Part shown: positions 1 through 7,977 of the stretch, in pieces
How the letters are laid out: each line of letters starts with the position of its first letter
Position numbering within the stretch: position 1 is the stretch's first letter
Source of the DNA: Planctomyces sp.
Lineage (GTDB): Bacteria; Planctomycetota; Planctomycetia; Planctomycetales; Planctomycetaceae
Length of the DNA stretch: 7,977 nt
Assembly (NCBI GenBank): GCA_005809115.1
Contig: SYLK01000808.1
Location: 1 to 7,977 of the forward strand
Direction of reading: 5' to 3'
Notes under the pieces: model-generated
What the model was told of the DNA's origin: nothing
Database searches by the model: none
What the model saw: only the letters and a program-made list of their open reading frames with translations
Program-made: the position numbers and the translations under genes

Positions 1-153
1 ACAGACGGCATCCGCCGCGCGTGCAAACACGACTCGGTCGGCTGACCACGGAGATGTTGTGTGGGGATGAAGGTGAACCCTGTCCGGGATGATGTCAGAT
101 TTCCCGGTGTCGGGCAAGATGACACGGGGAGGCAGGGTTTTCTGGTGAATTGC

Positions 154-186
154 GGCAGAATTCGCCGGATTACAGGGTATTCTGCC
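154..186. repeat. 8-bp inverted repeat with a 17-nt loop
   Basis: GGCAGAAT at 154-161 is the exact reverse complement of ATTCTGCC at 179-186. It could form a modest stem-loop or an operator-like site about 190 bases upstream of the start at 375. There is no T-run after it, so it is a poor intrinsic terminator. An 8-bp arm at this distance can arise by chance, so any function is speculative. Confidence 0.25.
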
Positions 187-360
187 CCAGAAACAGGGAG
201 CCTCGTCTGGCGGGAAACGATCCGCGGTTTTCTGCCCGAAGAACTGCCTGAGCCGTGTGGATCCGTTGAAGCCGGTCAGAGACACCGTAAAGCTGCGGCC
301 CCGATCATTTCCCTGTGACGGTCAATTGCGTAGAACACGCAGACAGTTTCTTCTGGCGGG

Positions 361-366
361 TGGGAG
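361..366 (+). promoter_or_regulatory. Ribosome binding site that selects the ATG at 375
   Basis: TGGGAG ends eight bases before the in-frame ATG at 375. The longest open frame begins at a GTG at 315 that has no purine-rich sequence upstream. The site therefore argues for the 375 start, which also places a signal peptide near the N terminus. Confidence 0.55.
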
Positions 367-374
367 TCACATCA

Positions 375-3300
375 ATGGTGTTGCTTCGGGCGTGGTGTAT
401 CGGTTGCCGGCATGTTGTCGCGACGTGGGTCGGCTGTCGGCTGGTGCCAGTCTTCCTGCTGCAGCTCACCGTGGCGCTGACGGCGCTGGCGGATGACCAC
501 AGTGATCTGACCTGGTATCGCGATACAAATGCACAGGTTGCGCGCATTGGGAAGGTGGACGAGTGGAAACTTCGGCGTCAATTGATCATTGAGGGAATGC
601 AGCAGGCCATGGGGATGCTGCCGTCTTTTGAGCAGCTTCCGCCGTTTGAGATTCAGGTATTGGAAGACGTCCGCATTGACACCGTGCGTCGGCTGACTCT
701 GACCATTCAGGTGGAGTCTGGCGATCGCCTGCCGCTGGACCTGTATCTGCCGCAGTCGCTGGCTGACGCAGTCAACCCGGGGGCGCTGACGGACCTGAAG
801 GCTGAGACGCGATATCCGGCCATGCGGGCTCTGCATCCCACGGGGCCACTGGGGAAGCGCATTGTTGCTGGTGAGGGCCCGCGGGGCAATCGCCAGTATG
901 GGCTTGAGCTGGCACTGCGGGGTTACGTCACGATTTGTCCCGACTACCCTTCATTTGGGCAATACCAGTACGACTTCGGGGCGGACCGGTACGAGTCCGG
1001 CACGATGAAGGGGATTTTCAACCATATGCGATGCGTTGACTTCCTGACGGCACTGGCCTGCGTGGATCCGGATCGGATTGGCGTCATCGGACACTCACTG
1101 GGTGGCCACAACGCGATGTTTGTGGCGGCATTCGACGAGCGGCTGAAGATCACAGTCTCCAGTTGTGGCTGGACTCCGTTTCATGATTACTACGGCGGGA
1201 ACATCACAGGCTGGACGAGTGACGTGTATATGCCGCGGCTGAAACACGAGTTTGAGCTGAATCCAAACAAGGTGCCGTTTGATTTTTACGAAGTCGTGGC
1301 GGCGCTTGCGCCTCGCACATTTGTATCGCTGTCGCCGCTGCACGACGCGAATTTTGACGTGACTGGTGTCCGGCGGGCCGTGCCGCGGGCGGCGGGCATC
1401 TATTCCCTGCTGGAGGCCGCGCCGGAGCTGATTCTGGTGACGCCGGACTGTGCACACGATTTTCCGGCGGACATGCGGGAGCGTGCGTATCGCGAGATCG
1501 ACCGTGTTTTGGCGCATCAGCCGACGAGTATTCCGGCACCGGATTATTCAGCTGAACTGCCGCGGATTCCACCGCATTCCCCGGCTGACGCGCTTTCCAC
1601 GTTTCGGGTGGCTGCGGGGTTCGAGCTGCAGCAGGCGGCTGCGGAACCACTGGTGACGGATCCGGTGGCGATGGCATTTGACGCGGATGGACGCCTGTTT
1701 GTCGTGGAAATGCGGGATTATTCCGAACAGGCGACCGAGCGACTCGGCCGCATTCGGCTGCTGATTGACGGGAACCACGACGGCGTGTTCGAGGAAAGTC
1801 ACATTTTTGCCGAGGATCTGTCCTGGCCCACAGCGATTACCTGCTATGACGGTGGTGTTTTCGTGGGGGCAGCACCGGAGATTTATTTTTTTCGGGATTC
1901 GGACGGTGATCACCGGGCAGATGTCAGGGAGGTCGTGTACACGGGGTTCGGACGCACCAATGTCCAGGGCCTGCTCAACTGTTTTCACTGGGGACCGGAC
2001 AACAGGATTTATGGGCAGACCAGTTCGTCTGGTGCCCGGATCACGCAGCCGGCCCATCCCGAGCGGCCTCTGCTGGAACTGCGTGGACGCGATTTTTCGT
2101 TCGATCCCCGAACTCGCGAAATCCGTCCCGAGAGCGGTGGAGCACAGCATGGGATGTGTTTCGATGACTGGGGCAACCGATTCGTCTGTTCCAACAGCGA
2201 TCACGCTCAGGCGATCATCTACAGCGACCGCTATCTCAGTCGCAGCCCCCAGGTTTCGGCCGCTCCGCCCCGTGTCAGCATCGCCGTCGACGGCGGGCAG
2301 GCGCCGGTGTTTCGGGCGAGTCCGGTAGAGCCCTGGCGAATCGTGCGGACTCGTCTGCGTGCATCAGGGGTCGTTGCCGGTATCGTCGAGGGAGGTGGTC
2401 GCCCGGCGGGTTATTTTACCGGTTCCACGGGGATCAATGTGTATCGCGGGGATGCCTGGCCCGAGTCGCTGCAGGGAACGCTGGTGATGGCCGACGTGGG
2501 CAGTAACATCGTGCACCGCAAACGAGCCACTCCCAGCGGCGTGAGCTGGACGGCGACGCGCATCGATGAGGCCTCGGAGTTCGTGGCATCGACGGACATC
2601 TGGTTTCGTCCGGTTCAGTCGGCCAATGCACCGGACGGTTGTCTGTACATCCTCGACATGTACCGCGAAGTGATTGAGCATCCACTGAGCCTGCCGCCGG
2701 AGATCAAACAGCATCTGGATCTCACGAGTGGTCGGGATCGGGGGCGTCTTTATCGTCTCGCACCGACCGGCTGGACGCCGCGCGAATTCACGCCATTGTC
2801 GGCACTGGAGACCGTGCAGCTGGTGCAGGTACTGAATCATTCCAACGGCTGGCATCGGGATACGGCCTCAAGGTTGTTGTACGAGCGGCAGGATCCGGCC
2901 GCGGCATCGGCTCTGCGGGACCTGGCAGGATCTGCTTCACGACCCCAGGGGCGGATTCATGCGACGAACAGTCTGGACGGTCAGCAGGCCCTGACGGAAG
3001 CTGACGTGCTGCCGCGACTGTCGGATTCACACCCGCGAGTCCGGGAGCACGCCGTGCGTCTGGCGGAACATTTTCCTGACTCTGCAGCCATGGCGGCAGC
3101 GCTGGTCGGGATCGTGCGGGACGAAGATGCCCGAGTGCGGCTGCAGCTCGCCTTCACACTGGGTGAGTTTCCAGCCGCAGTGCGGGTTCCGGTGCTGATC
3201 GAACTGATCGCGGCGGATCTGGCAGACCCCTGGATGCGGACTGCCGTGTTGAGTTCACTGAGGGAGCAGACTCTGCCGGCATTTGAAACGATGGCCGGAT

Positions 3301-4400
3301 CGGCGGAATTCGTGTCGCTGGCAGGAAGTCAGCCGGTGTTGTCCGATCTGGTGGAACTGATCGCGCGGCAGTTTTCCACGGAGTCACTCGACCAGCTGGC
3401 GAAAGTGATCCGCAGCCATGATCTGCCGACGGGACTGCGGCTGGAACTGGTCCAGAGGGTATTCCGCGGCTGCGCGGGCGCACGACAGCATCCCGGTTTT
3501 CAGCAGCTGACAAATCTGATGATTGTCGCAGCCAGAAAACTTCTGGATGAATCGGCCACTCCGGCGGCAGACCGGGTCGCAGCCGCTCGTTCGCTGACGT
3601 TGTCAACTTTGGCCAGCGATGGAGAACGCCTGTTTTCCCTGCTGACTGCGTCGTCACCGCCGGACCTGCAGCTGGCCGCCGTGGATACGATCGGTTCGTT
3701 TGCCGATCCGGTCGTGGCGGAGCGGCTGATTGCGGGGTTGTCGGAATTCAGTCCGCAGGTGATGGAACGAGCACGCGAACTTCTGCTTGGGCGATCCGAC
3801 TGGACGGCTGCCGTGCTGTCGGCGGTGCTGGAGGGTCGGCTGCCGCAGAATTCTCTGACAACTGCCGAGCTGCAGCGACTGGCCGGGCATCCTGACCTGC
3901 CTGTCCGGGAACAGGCCGCAAAACTCCTGCAGTCCGTACGTGCCACGCCGCGGGATGAGGTGATTCAGCGGTATCGCGAAGCTCTGGCGCTGCCGGGGAA
4001 CAGTCCGCGAGGAGCGGCCGTGTTCCGACAGCATTGTTCGGTCTGCCACCAGTTGAATGGTATTGGTCACAACGTCGGACCGAATCTGGCCACGATTGCC
4101 GGCCGGGGCGCGGAAACACTGCTGGTGAACATGCTGGATCCGAATCGCGAAGTCAATCCCGCCTGGAAGGACTACATTGCGGTGACGACGGCCGGCACGA
4201 CACAGAACGGTGTGATCATTTCCGAGTCGTCAACCGGCATCACACTCCGTCGCGCCGAAGCGAAGGAAACAGCACTGCTGCGCAGTGACATTGAGACGCT
4301 GACGGATACGGGGCGTTCCCTGATGCCGGAAGGTCTGGAAAAACAAATTGACCCGCAGGCAGTGGCAGACCTGATTGCATGGCTGCTGGAGCAGCGATGA
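375..4400 (+). CDS. Exported alpha/beta hydrolase - PVC-type dehydrogenase - HEAT - cytochrome c fusion
   Basis: Predicted exported protein of 1341 residues; residue numbers are from the ATG at 375. The N terminus looks like a signal peptide with a long Arg-containing n-region, a hydrophobic stretch (about 24-39) and a likely cut after ALA39. Residues about 70-380 form an alpha/beta hydrolase resembling acetylxylan esterase/dienelactone hydrolase-type enzymes. The nucleophile motif GHSLGG gives Ser241, and D324 (in PLHD) and H361 (in CAHD) are candidate triad partners. Residues about 410-797 match the PVC-type membrane-bound dehydrogenase domain, a beta-propeller-like fold, with calcium-loop-like DSDGD at 508 and the family phrases VEMRDYSE and NVQGLLN. 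HEAT-like helical repeats occupy much of about 830-1200. The C-terminal heme domain has CSVCH (Cys1221, Cys1224, His1225) and a probable axial Met1317 in LMPEGLE. The substrate is unknown. Known members of these domains occur in planctomycete and verrucomicrobial proteins tied to polysaccharide breakdown; coupling of ester hydrolysis, oxidation and electron transfer is inference. An alternative GTG start at 315 adds 20 residues. Confidence 0.9.
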   Translation: MVLLRAWCIGCRHVVATWVGCRLVPVFLLQLTVALTALADDHSDLTWYRDTNAQVARIGKVDEWKLRRQLIIEGMQQAMGMLPSFEQLPPFEIQVLEDVRIDTVRRLTLTIQVESGDRLPLDLYLPQSLADAVNPGALTDLKAETRYPAMRALHPTGPLGKRIVAGEGPRGNRQYGLELALRGYVTICPDYPSFGQYQYDFGADRYESGTMKGIFNHMRCVDFLTALACVDPDRIGVIGHSLGGHNAMFVAAFDERLKITVSSCGWTPFHDYYGGNITGWTSDVYMPRLKHEFELNPNKVPFDFYEVVAALAPRTFVSLSPLHDANFDVTGVRRAVPRAAGIYSLLEAAPELILVTPDCAHDFPADMRERAYREIDRVLAHQPTSIPAPDYSAELPRIPPHSPADALSTFRVAAGFELQQAAAEPLVTDPVAMAFDADGRLFVVEMRDYSEQATERLGRIRLLIDGNHDGVFEESHIFAEDLSWPTAITCYDGGVFVGAAPEIYFFRDSDGDHRADVREVVYTGFGRTNVQGLLNCFHWGPDNRIYGQTSSSGARITQPAHPERPLLELRGRDFSFDPRTREIRPESGGAQHGMCFDDWGNRFVCSNSDHAQAIIYSDRYLSRSPQVSAAPPRVSIAVDGGQAPVFRASPVEPWRIVRTRLRASGVVAGIVEGGGRPAGYFTGSTGINVYRGDAWPESLQGTLVMADVGSNIVHRKRATPSGVSWTATRIDEASEFVASTDIWFRPVQSANAPDGCLYILDMYREVIEHPLSLPPEIKQHLDLTSGRDRGRLYRLAPTGWTPREFTPLSALETVQLVQVLNHSNGWHRDTASRLLYERQDPAAASALRDLAGSASRPQGRIHATNSLDGQQALTEADVLPRLSDSHPRVREHAVRLAEHFPDSAAMAAALVGIVRDEDARVRLQLAFTLGEFPAAVRVPVLIELIAADLADPWMRTAVLSSLREQTLPAFETMAGSAEFVSLAGSQPVLSDLVELIARQFSTESLDQLAKVIRSHDLPTGLRLELVQRVFRGCAGARQHPGFQQLTNLMIVAARKLLDESATPAADRVAAARSLTLSTLASDGERLFSLLTASSPPDLQLAAVDTIGSFADPVVAERLIAGLSEFSPQVMERARELLLGRSDWTAAVLSAVLEGRLPQNSLTTAELQRLAGHPDLPVREQAAKLLQSVRATPRDEVIQRYREALALPGNSPRGAAVFRQHCSVCHQLNGIGHNVGPNLATIAGRGAETLLVNMLDPNREVNPAWKDYIAVTTAGTTQNGVIISESSTGITLRRAEAKETALLRSDIETLTDTGRSLMPEGLEKQIDPQAVADLIAWLLEQR

Positions 4401-4461
4401 GCCGACTCTGCTGCAGACATGCCGGACGGAAAATTCTCAGGGTTGCAGTCCGGGAGAAATC

Positions 4462-4734
4462 ATGACTAAGGCAATTGTGGATCCGGCAGAACTGCGGCGA
4501 TTCGCACAGCTGCTGCGACGATTCAACGAAGAGTTGAATGAGAAGACCGGCGTCCTGGCCGCGCAGCTGAACGAATTGAGCCAGTCGTGGCGTGATCAGG
4601 AACAAATCCGTTTTACGGACGAGTTTTCGGCTAATATGAAAGCTCTGGGGCGATTCGTGGAATCCAACGAGCAGTATATTCCGTATCTGTTGCGGAAAGC
4701 GCAACTGATCGAGGAATACCTGCGTCAGCAGTGA
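4462..4734 (+). CDS. WXG100-like small helical protein (type VII secretion target family)
   Basis: A 90-residue, charged, helical protein without a signal peptide. Its length and its helix-turn-helix layout fit the WXG100/ESAT-6 family, whose members form four-helix-bundle dimers and are often exported by type VII (ESX) systems. The turn motif appears as Trp43-Arg-Asp45 (SQSWRDQEQ), so the usual Gly is replaced by Asp. The downstream pattern (F51, F55, then a long amphipathic helix to the C terminus) fits family members annotated in planctomycetes. The start is supported by GGGAG six to ten bases upstream; an in-frame upstream extension to 4375 would overlap the preceding gene and has no such site. 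It lies 61 bases after the large fusion gene and seven bases before the next gene. No EccC-type ATPase is in the window, so actual secretion is unproven. Confidence 0.75.
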   Translation: MTKAIVDPAELRRFAQLLRRFNEELNEKTGVLAAQLNELSQSWRDQEQIRFTDEFSANMKALGRFVESNEQYIPYLLRKAQLIEEYLRQQ

Positions 4735-4741
4735 CAACCTC

Positions 4742-5473
4742 ATGTCTGAATCCGCCAACCTGGCTTCACTGGACGCATTGCTGCGGTTCACTGCCGCCGT
4801 GGTGGAATTCCAGGCAGAGGCGCAGATGTGTCTGACCGCGTTCGACGCACAGCTGCGTCAGGTTCAGTCCTGGCTGGAGCATGATCGTCCGGCCTTCTGG
4901 AAACGCGAGATCGAGAACGGGATCCGGGCAGTGGAGGAAGCGCGGGTGCGGCTGCACCAGTGTCGGATGCGACGCGTCGGTGATTTTCGCCCTTCGTGTT
5001 TTGAGGAACAGAAGGCGCTGGAGCAGGCGAAACGCTGGCTCGAGTTTTCTCAGTCGCAGATTCCCCGGGTCAAGCGCTGGAGGATCGCCGCGCAGCAGGA
5101 AGCGAATGAATTCCATGGCCGGGCCGGTGGTACTGTCCAGACACTGCAGCGGGAACTTCCGCGGCTGCTGGCGCTGCTGCGACATGCGGCGGAGACAATC
5201 GACGCGTATGCGGCGATGGACCCGCCACAGCGGTCCGCAGCGGCTGCGGGCCTGACGCAACTGGCGCGGGATCTGCAGGCATCACTCAGTGGAGTCGCAC
5301 CACCTGAGGCCTCGGAATCACTCCGCTCGGAAGCCGGTGAACCCGCTCTGGCAACTCCGGAACCCGTACCGGCAGCGCCGGAATCTGCACCGGCAGCGCC
5401 GGGATCTGCACCGGCAGCGCCGGAATCCGCACTGACTGAAAAGGTGGCTGAGACCGGCGGGACTGCGCCCTGA
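4742..5473 (+). CDS. Helical protein of unknown function, paired with the WXG100-like gene, Pro/Ala-rich tail
   Basis: I do not recognise a named family. Residues 1-160 are almost all predicted helix, rich in Ala, Gln, Arg and Glu, with Trp at 43, 53, 99 and 113; they suggest two or more long helices or a coiled coil. Residues 186-243 are low-complexity Pro/Ala/Ser/Glu, including four heptad units of P-[EG]-[SP]-[AV]-P-A-A type. No signal peptide or membrane segment is visible. The ATG lies seven bases after the upstream stop and has no clear Shine-Dalgarno sequence, which suggests translational coupling with the WXG100-like gene. Type VII substrates often come as adjacent helical pairs, so a partner, chaperone or co-substrate role is plausible, but this is inferred from context only. 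Confidence 0.75.
   Translation: MSESANLASLDALLRFTAAVVEFQAEAQMCLTAFDAQLRQVQSWLEHDRPAFWKREIENGIRAVEEARVRLHQCRMRRVGDFRPSCFEEQKALEQAKRWLEFSQSQIPRVKRWRIAAQQEANEFHGRAGGTVQTLQRELPRLLALLRHAAETIDAYAAMDPPQRSAAAAGLTQLARDLQASLSGVAPPEASESLRSEAGEPALATPEPVPAAPESAPAAPGSAPAAPESALTEKVAETGGTAP
5357..5440 (+). repeat. 21-bp in-frame tandem repeat (four units) coding a Pro/Ala heptapeptide
   Basis: Four consecutive 21-bp units start at 5357, 5378, 5399 and 5420. They encode PEPVPAA, PESAPAA, PGSAPAA and a diverged PESALTE. Because the unit length is a multiple of three, copy-number change would lengthen or shorten the tail of the 4742 gene without shifting frame. The units are near-identical in bases, which suggests fairly recent duplication. 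The likely product is a flexible linker or tail. Confidence 0.8.
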
Positions 5474-5643
5474 TGGCACGCGCTGCTGCCCACTGTGCTG
5501 TTGCCCACTGTGCTGTTGCCCACTGTGCTGTTGCCCACTGTGCTGTTGCCCACTGTTCTGTTGCCCGCTGTGCTGCTGCCGGCAAGTGCCGCTGCCGGCA
5601 AGTGCTGCTGCCGGCTCAGTCCGCAAAGGCGGCCGTCAGATAG
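5473..5643 (+). CDS. Possible 56-residue Cys/His-rich repeat micro-protein
   Basis: An ATG at 5473 overlaps the TGA of the preceding gene (TGATG), a typical arrangement for translational coupling. The frame reads MARAAA, then four copies of HCAVA, then HCSVA and RCAAA, then GKCRCRQ and a short basic tail ending at TAG 5641-5643. It has eight Cys and five His residues. The repeat array is entirely in this frame. The last 28 bases overlap the 3' end of the convergent pxpC gene. No ribosome binding site is evident. The regular Cys-His spacing would suit metal binding, but the ORF may equally be a by-product of a non-coding minisatellite, because a 15-bp unit leaves every frame open. I do not know any homologous family. 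Confidence 0.3.
   Translation: MARAAAHCAVAHCAVAHCAVAHCAVAHCSVARCAAAGKCRCRQVLLPAQSAKAAVR
5476..5580. repeat. 15-bp minisatellite, seven units
   Basis: Seven head-to-tail 15-bp units. The unit CACTGTGCTGTTGCC is exact at 5491, 5506, 5521 and 5536; 5551 has one change, 5566 has two, and 5476 is diverged. Decay at both edges with identical central copies is the usual signature of slippage or unequal-exchange expansion. The array occupies the junction between the convergent plus and minus genes. Two related 16-bp units follow at 5581 and 5597. Confidence 0.95.
5578..5615. terminator. Candidate bidirectional hairpins at the convergent junction
   Basis: The palindrome GCCGGC occurs three times at 16-bp spacing (5578, 5594, 5610). 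This gives two alternative stem-loops with 7-bp arms and 8-base loops: GCCGGCA 5578-5584 with TGCCGGC 5593-5599, and GCCGGCA 5594-5600 with TGCCGGC 5609-5615. The second ends immediately beside the pxpC stop codon. There is no U-tract on either strand, so intrinsic termination is uncertain; the hairpins may instead be a by-product of the tandem duplication. Confidence 0.3.
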
Positions 5644-6560
5644 CGCAGGAGCCTCCGACGTCTGGCTGCTGCGTCCAGCGCCGCTTCTCGGGAAACGGAT
5701 TCAAATCGCACTGTGTCAGCGGGCATCATCCGTCCGAACTGATCGAGATCTGATGAAATGACGGCAGCGATTCTGGCATACCCGCCGGTCGTCTGACCGT
5801 CCCGCAGCAGTATGATCGGCTGGCCGTCGCCGGGAACCTGCACTGAGCCGACCGGTGTGGGGTCCGAGATGATGTCAGATCCATGCGTGGTGGCGACAGG
5901 CGGTCCTTCGGTTCGAAATCCCTGGCGGTCGGACCTGGAGCTGATTCGATAGCGGGCTGTCAGGAAAGTGTGCAGACCGTCGTGAGTGAAGCGATCCTGA
6001 TGTGGCCCGATGATGACGCGCACACGGTAATCAGACGTCGGCCGGGGGCGGAGAGCGGGGGCAAGAGAACGCATTTGCGACCAGGGCGACAGCGGCGCAG
6101 GATCGTTTGCCGGCAGCAGGTCACCGCGCTGCAGGTTGCGCCACATTCCGCCTCTGGCAAACGTGGAGCAGGAACCCAGATACTGCGGTGCGGCGACACC
6201 ACCCCGCAGCGCCACGCAGGCCCGGCAGCCATTCTGGTGGCACCGAAATCGGAGTCGGTCGCCGGACGCCATCCGGAAGGAGGTCCACAGTGGGGCTGGC
6301 TGTCCATTCCATTCGGCCGACAGATCGCCGCCGGTGACCGCCACGATCACTGAGCCGACGGCTTCGAGACAGAGTCCCTGCAATACGGTTTCCAGCCCGG
6401 CAGCGCCCGGGCGATTGCCCACCAGCAGGTTGGAAACCTGCAGGGAGAACTGATCGAGCGCTCCGGAACACGGGATGCCGAATCTTCGCAGACGGGGACG
6501 ACCTTCATCCTGAATGGTCGTCTGCCAGCCCGGGTCCAGAATTCGAAATCCTGTCAACAT
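5616..6560 (-). CDS. pxpC: 5-oxoprolinase subunit C (biotin-dependent carboxyltransferase-like, KipA/AHS2 family)
   Basis: PxpC acts with PxpA and PxpB in the cytosol as the ATP-dependent 5-oxoprolinase that opens 5-oxo-L-proline to L-glutamate; in Bacillus the homologue is KipA. The 314 residues match the usual family length of about 300-330. Family motifs run in order: PGWQTTIQDEGR at 10-21, SGALDQ at 32-37, GGDLSA at 77-82, GGMWRNLQRGDLL at 137-149, SRSDRQGFRTEGP at 208-220, and QVPGDGQPI then DGQTTGGY at 241-261. The ATG at 6560 is supported by GGGAG (plus positions 6567-6571, minus strand) six bases upstream and by the typical N-terminal alignment. The start lies inside pxpB, overlapping it by 56 bases, so coupled translation is likely. 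It is the last gene of the minus-strand operon and stops beside the junction hairpins. Confidence 0.95.
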   Translation of the reverse strand: MLTGFRILDPGWQTTIQDEGRPRLRRFGIPCSGALDQFSLQVSNLLVGNRPGAAGLETVLQGLCLEAVGSVIVAVTGGDLSAEWNGQPAPLWTSFRMASGDRLRFRCHQNGCRACVALRGGVAAPQYLGSCSTFARGGMWRNLQRGDLLPANDPAPLSPWSQMRSLAPALRPRPTSDYRVRVIIGPHQDRFTHDGLHTFLTARYRISSRSDRQGFRTEGPPVATTHGSDIISDPTPVGSVQVPGDGQPIILLRDGQTTGGYARIAAVISSDLDQFGRMMPADTVRFESVSREAALDAAARRRRLLRYLTAAFAD

Positions 6561-7281
6561 CGCATACTCCCGGAAACTGCCCAGTCCATTCCTGTGCTGC
6601 CTCTGCGGAAACGGCAGGAAACTCCACGACGTCTCCCGGTCGAATCGGCGTTGGAGGAAACTGTTGCGGATCGTACAGCGAGACGAAAGTTCTGCCGAGG
6701 TAGTGGAAGCCGGAAGGCAGTTCTATCGGCAGGACCACCGCCTGCGCGTTGGCGATCCCGACCGCTCCTGCGGGAACACGCAGGCGGGGTGTCGCCCGCC
6801 GCGGCAGCTGCAGCGGGTGTGGAACACCCCCGAGGTAAGCCAGACAGCACAGGAATCCGAGGCAGCAGACAGGAAACCTCTGACGAGAAAACAGATCGAT
6901 CACCTCGTCCGCCGCCAGACCGCTGGCGTTGCAGACGTGATCGAGATCGGGACCGTATGAGCCCCCGTAGACCGTGGGGAGGCGGAACAGCCGCGAGGGC
7001 GGCAGTGGCTGGTCCTCCAGAGTTTCCGCGATGGCGGTGATTGCTGCCCGAAGTGGGCTGAGTTCCACCAGCCGCGAGTCAAACGAGACCAGCAGCGAGC
7101 GATAAGCCGGAACAATCTCCAGGACGCCTGTCAGTCCCGACTGTTCCAGTGCCGTTGACAGCCGACGTACGGCACGATTGATCGTCGGACTGATTTCGGC
7201 GGCAAATTCCACCAGCAGACCGTCCTCACCCACCGGAACGATGCGGTGCAGCTGCGGCGGTCGGCTGACTTCGTCAGTCAT
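6505..7281 (-). CDS. pxpB: 5-oxoprolinase subunit B (KipI/AHS1 family), divergent
   Basis: Second subunit of the PxpABC 5-oxoprolinase; the AHS1 domain is also related to KipI of Bacillus and to allophanate hydrolase. The length (258) is slightly above the usual 220-240. Recognisable motifs are PTVYGGSYGPDL (102-112), GLAADEVI (121-128), YLGG (149-152), PRRATPRLRVPAGAVGIA (160-177) and LGRT (195-198), followed by PGDVVEF near 215-221. Two normally strong motifs are altered: the segment usually reading LGF-x-PGF-x-YLGG reads LGFLCCLAYLGG (141-152), and the usual His in the LH-S segment before it is replaced by Phe131. The start ATG at 7281 has AGGAAG seven bases upstream and overlaps the pxpA stop as ATGA. 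The altered sites could lower activity or mark a lineage variant; frame and operon context argue against a pseudogene. Confidence 0.92.
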   Translation of the reverse strand: MTDEVSRPPQLHRIVPVGEDGLLVEFAAEISPTINRAVRRLSTALEQSGLTGVLEIVPAYRSLLVSFDSRLVELSPLRAAITAIAETLEDQPLPPSRLFRLPTVYGGSYGPDLDHVCNASGLAADEVIDLFSRQRFPVCCLGFLCCLAYLGGVPHPLQLPRRATPRLRVPAGAVGIANAQAVVLPIELPSGFHYLGRTFVSLYDPQQFPPTPIRPGDVVEFPAVSAEAAQEWTGQFPGVCDVDRISNSGPGLADDHSG

Positions 7282-7977
7282 CGGAGCGCTTCCTGCAGAG
7301 GTTTTACTGCTGCACCCGATTCGCGGCAGGCTGCCCGCACCGCCTGAAGGATCTCAGTCGCGTCGGGAGTGTCGCTGTGGACACAGATCGACTGAAAATC
7401 CAGCGGAATCACGGCACCATCAATCGTGGTGACGGTGCCGCAGCAAATTGTCTGCCGGACGCGTGCCTGAACCAGCTCGGGATCCTGCAGCACCGCGCCG
7501 GGAAGTTTGCGGGATACGAGTCGTCCATCGGGCTGGTATGCGCGATCCGCATAGAATTCCCCCGCCGCCCGCAGCCCAGAGTGTCTGGCACCTTCGACGA
7601 GACGTCCGGCCGGTGCCAGCCAGATCAGATTCGCTCCGGCATCCCGCGTGGCTCGGTACATGGCTGCCGCAAGTGATTCGTCTTCCAGGGCCATCTCGAC
7701 CATGGCTCCATGCGGCTTGACGTGCTGCAGGTGCCGGCCCGCAGCTTCGACAAAGGCTCGCAGAGCGCCAATCTGAAACAGACAGAGATCGTACAGTTCT
7801 TCTGCCGTTACAGCCATGCGGCGCCGACCGAACCCGGACAGATCCGGGAGGCCCGGGTGGGCTCCGACCTGGACGCCCCGCACTTCGGCAGCCGCCACCG
7901 TGCGGCGCATCACATGGGGATCGCCCGCATGGAATCCGCAGGCGACGCTGGCCGATGTGACCAGTTCCAGCAGAGCC
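7278..7977 (-). CDS. pxpA: 5-oxoprolinase subunit A (LamB/YcsF family), 5' end outside window
   Basis: First visible gene of the minus-strand operon and the LamB/YcsF subunit of 5-oxoprolinase. The open frame continues past the right edge: bases above 7913 encode in-frame ELVTSASVACGFHAGDP, a hallmark of the family N terminus. A GTG at 7913 is therefore an internal Val, not the start. About 232 residues are visible against a usual length near 250, so roughly 20-25 N-terminal residues lie outside. Further motifs are GAHPGLPDLSGFGRR, HVKPHGA, ADRAYQPDGRLVSRK, PGAVLQDP and ICVHSDTP. The segment after KPHGA reads MVE instead of the common LYN. The TGA at 7278-7280 overlaps the pxpB start. Confidence 0.95.
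   Translation of the reverse strand, partial: ALLELVTSASVACGFHAGDPHVMRRTVAAAEVRGVQVGAHPGLPDLSGFGRRRMAVTAEELYDLCLFQIGALRAFVEAAGRHLQHVKPHGAMVEMALEDESLAAAMYRATRDAGANLIWLAPAGRLVEGARHSGLRAAGEFYADRAYQPDGRLVSRKLPGAVLQDPELVQARVRQTICCGTVTTIDGAVIPLDFQSICVHSDTPDATEILQAVRAACRESGAAVKPLQEALR

Larger units (their letters stand above)
1..374. other. Left flank without a supported gene
   Basis: I see no convincing gene here. A plus-strand frame opens at a GTG at 61 and runs to 318, but its product has no recognisable motif and no ribosome binding site. A minus-strand frame is open from about 320 to the left edge (over 100 codons). It has no ATG and only weak GTG/TTG candidates, and its translation resembles no family I know. 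It could be the start of a divergent gene running off the window, but I treat it as chance. The region probably carries the promoter and 5' leader of the large gene at 375, but I cannot place -35/-10 boxes with confidence. Confidence 0.5.

Overview
The window looks like chromosomal DNA from a planctomycete or a close PVC-group bacterium. The main evidence is one very large exported protein with the PVC-type membrane-bound dehydrogenase domain, HEAT-like repeats and a C-terminal CxxCH/LMPEGLE heme domain. This architecture is characteristic of Planctomycetes and Verrucomicrobia. High GC content, the long signal-peptide protein and an actinobacterial-style WXG100 protein outside an obvious ESX locus fit the same assignment. 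This is recognition from sequence only; no search was run.

Layout. Positions 1-374 hold no gene I can support. A plus-strand block follows: a 1341-residue alpha/beta hydrolase-dehydrogenase-cytochrome c fusion (375-4400), a 90-residue WXG100-like protein (4462-4734), and a 243-residue helical protein with a Pro/Ala-rich tail (4742-5473). The last two are seven bases apart and probably co-translated. Next comes a 15-bp tandem repeat array (5476-5580), which lies in frame with a possible 56-codon Cys/His-rich ORF (5473-5643). GC-rich hairpins lie at its distal end.

The right part is a minus-strand operon read from the right edge inward: pxpA (5' end outside the window), pxpB and pxpC. Its products form the ATP-dependent 5-oxoprolinase that converts 5-oxo-L-proline to L-glutamate. 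The genes overlap by 4 bp (ATGA) and 56 bp, so translation is tightly coupled. The operon converges on the plus-strand block, and the repeat array fills the convergent junction.

The three parts appear functionally separate: oxidative or hydrolytic breakdown of a sugar-like or ester substrate at the cell surface, a small type VII secretion-like pair, and cytosolic repair or salvage of oxoproline. The most unusual points are the hydrolase-dehydrogenase-cytochrome fusion, the WxD variant of the WXG motif, the Cys/His pentapeptide micro-ORF made by the minisatellite, and the loss of usual motif residues in PxpB and PxpA.
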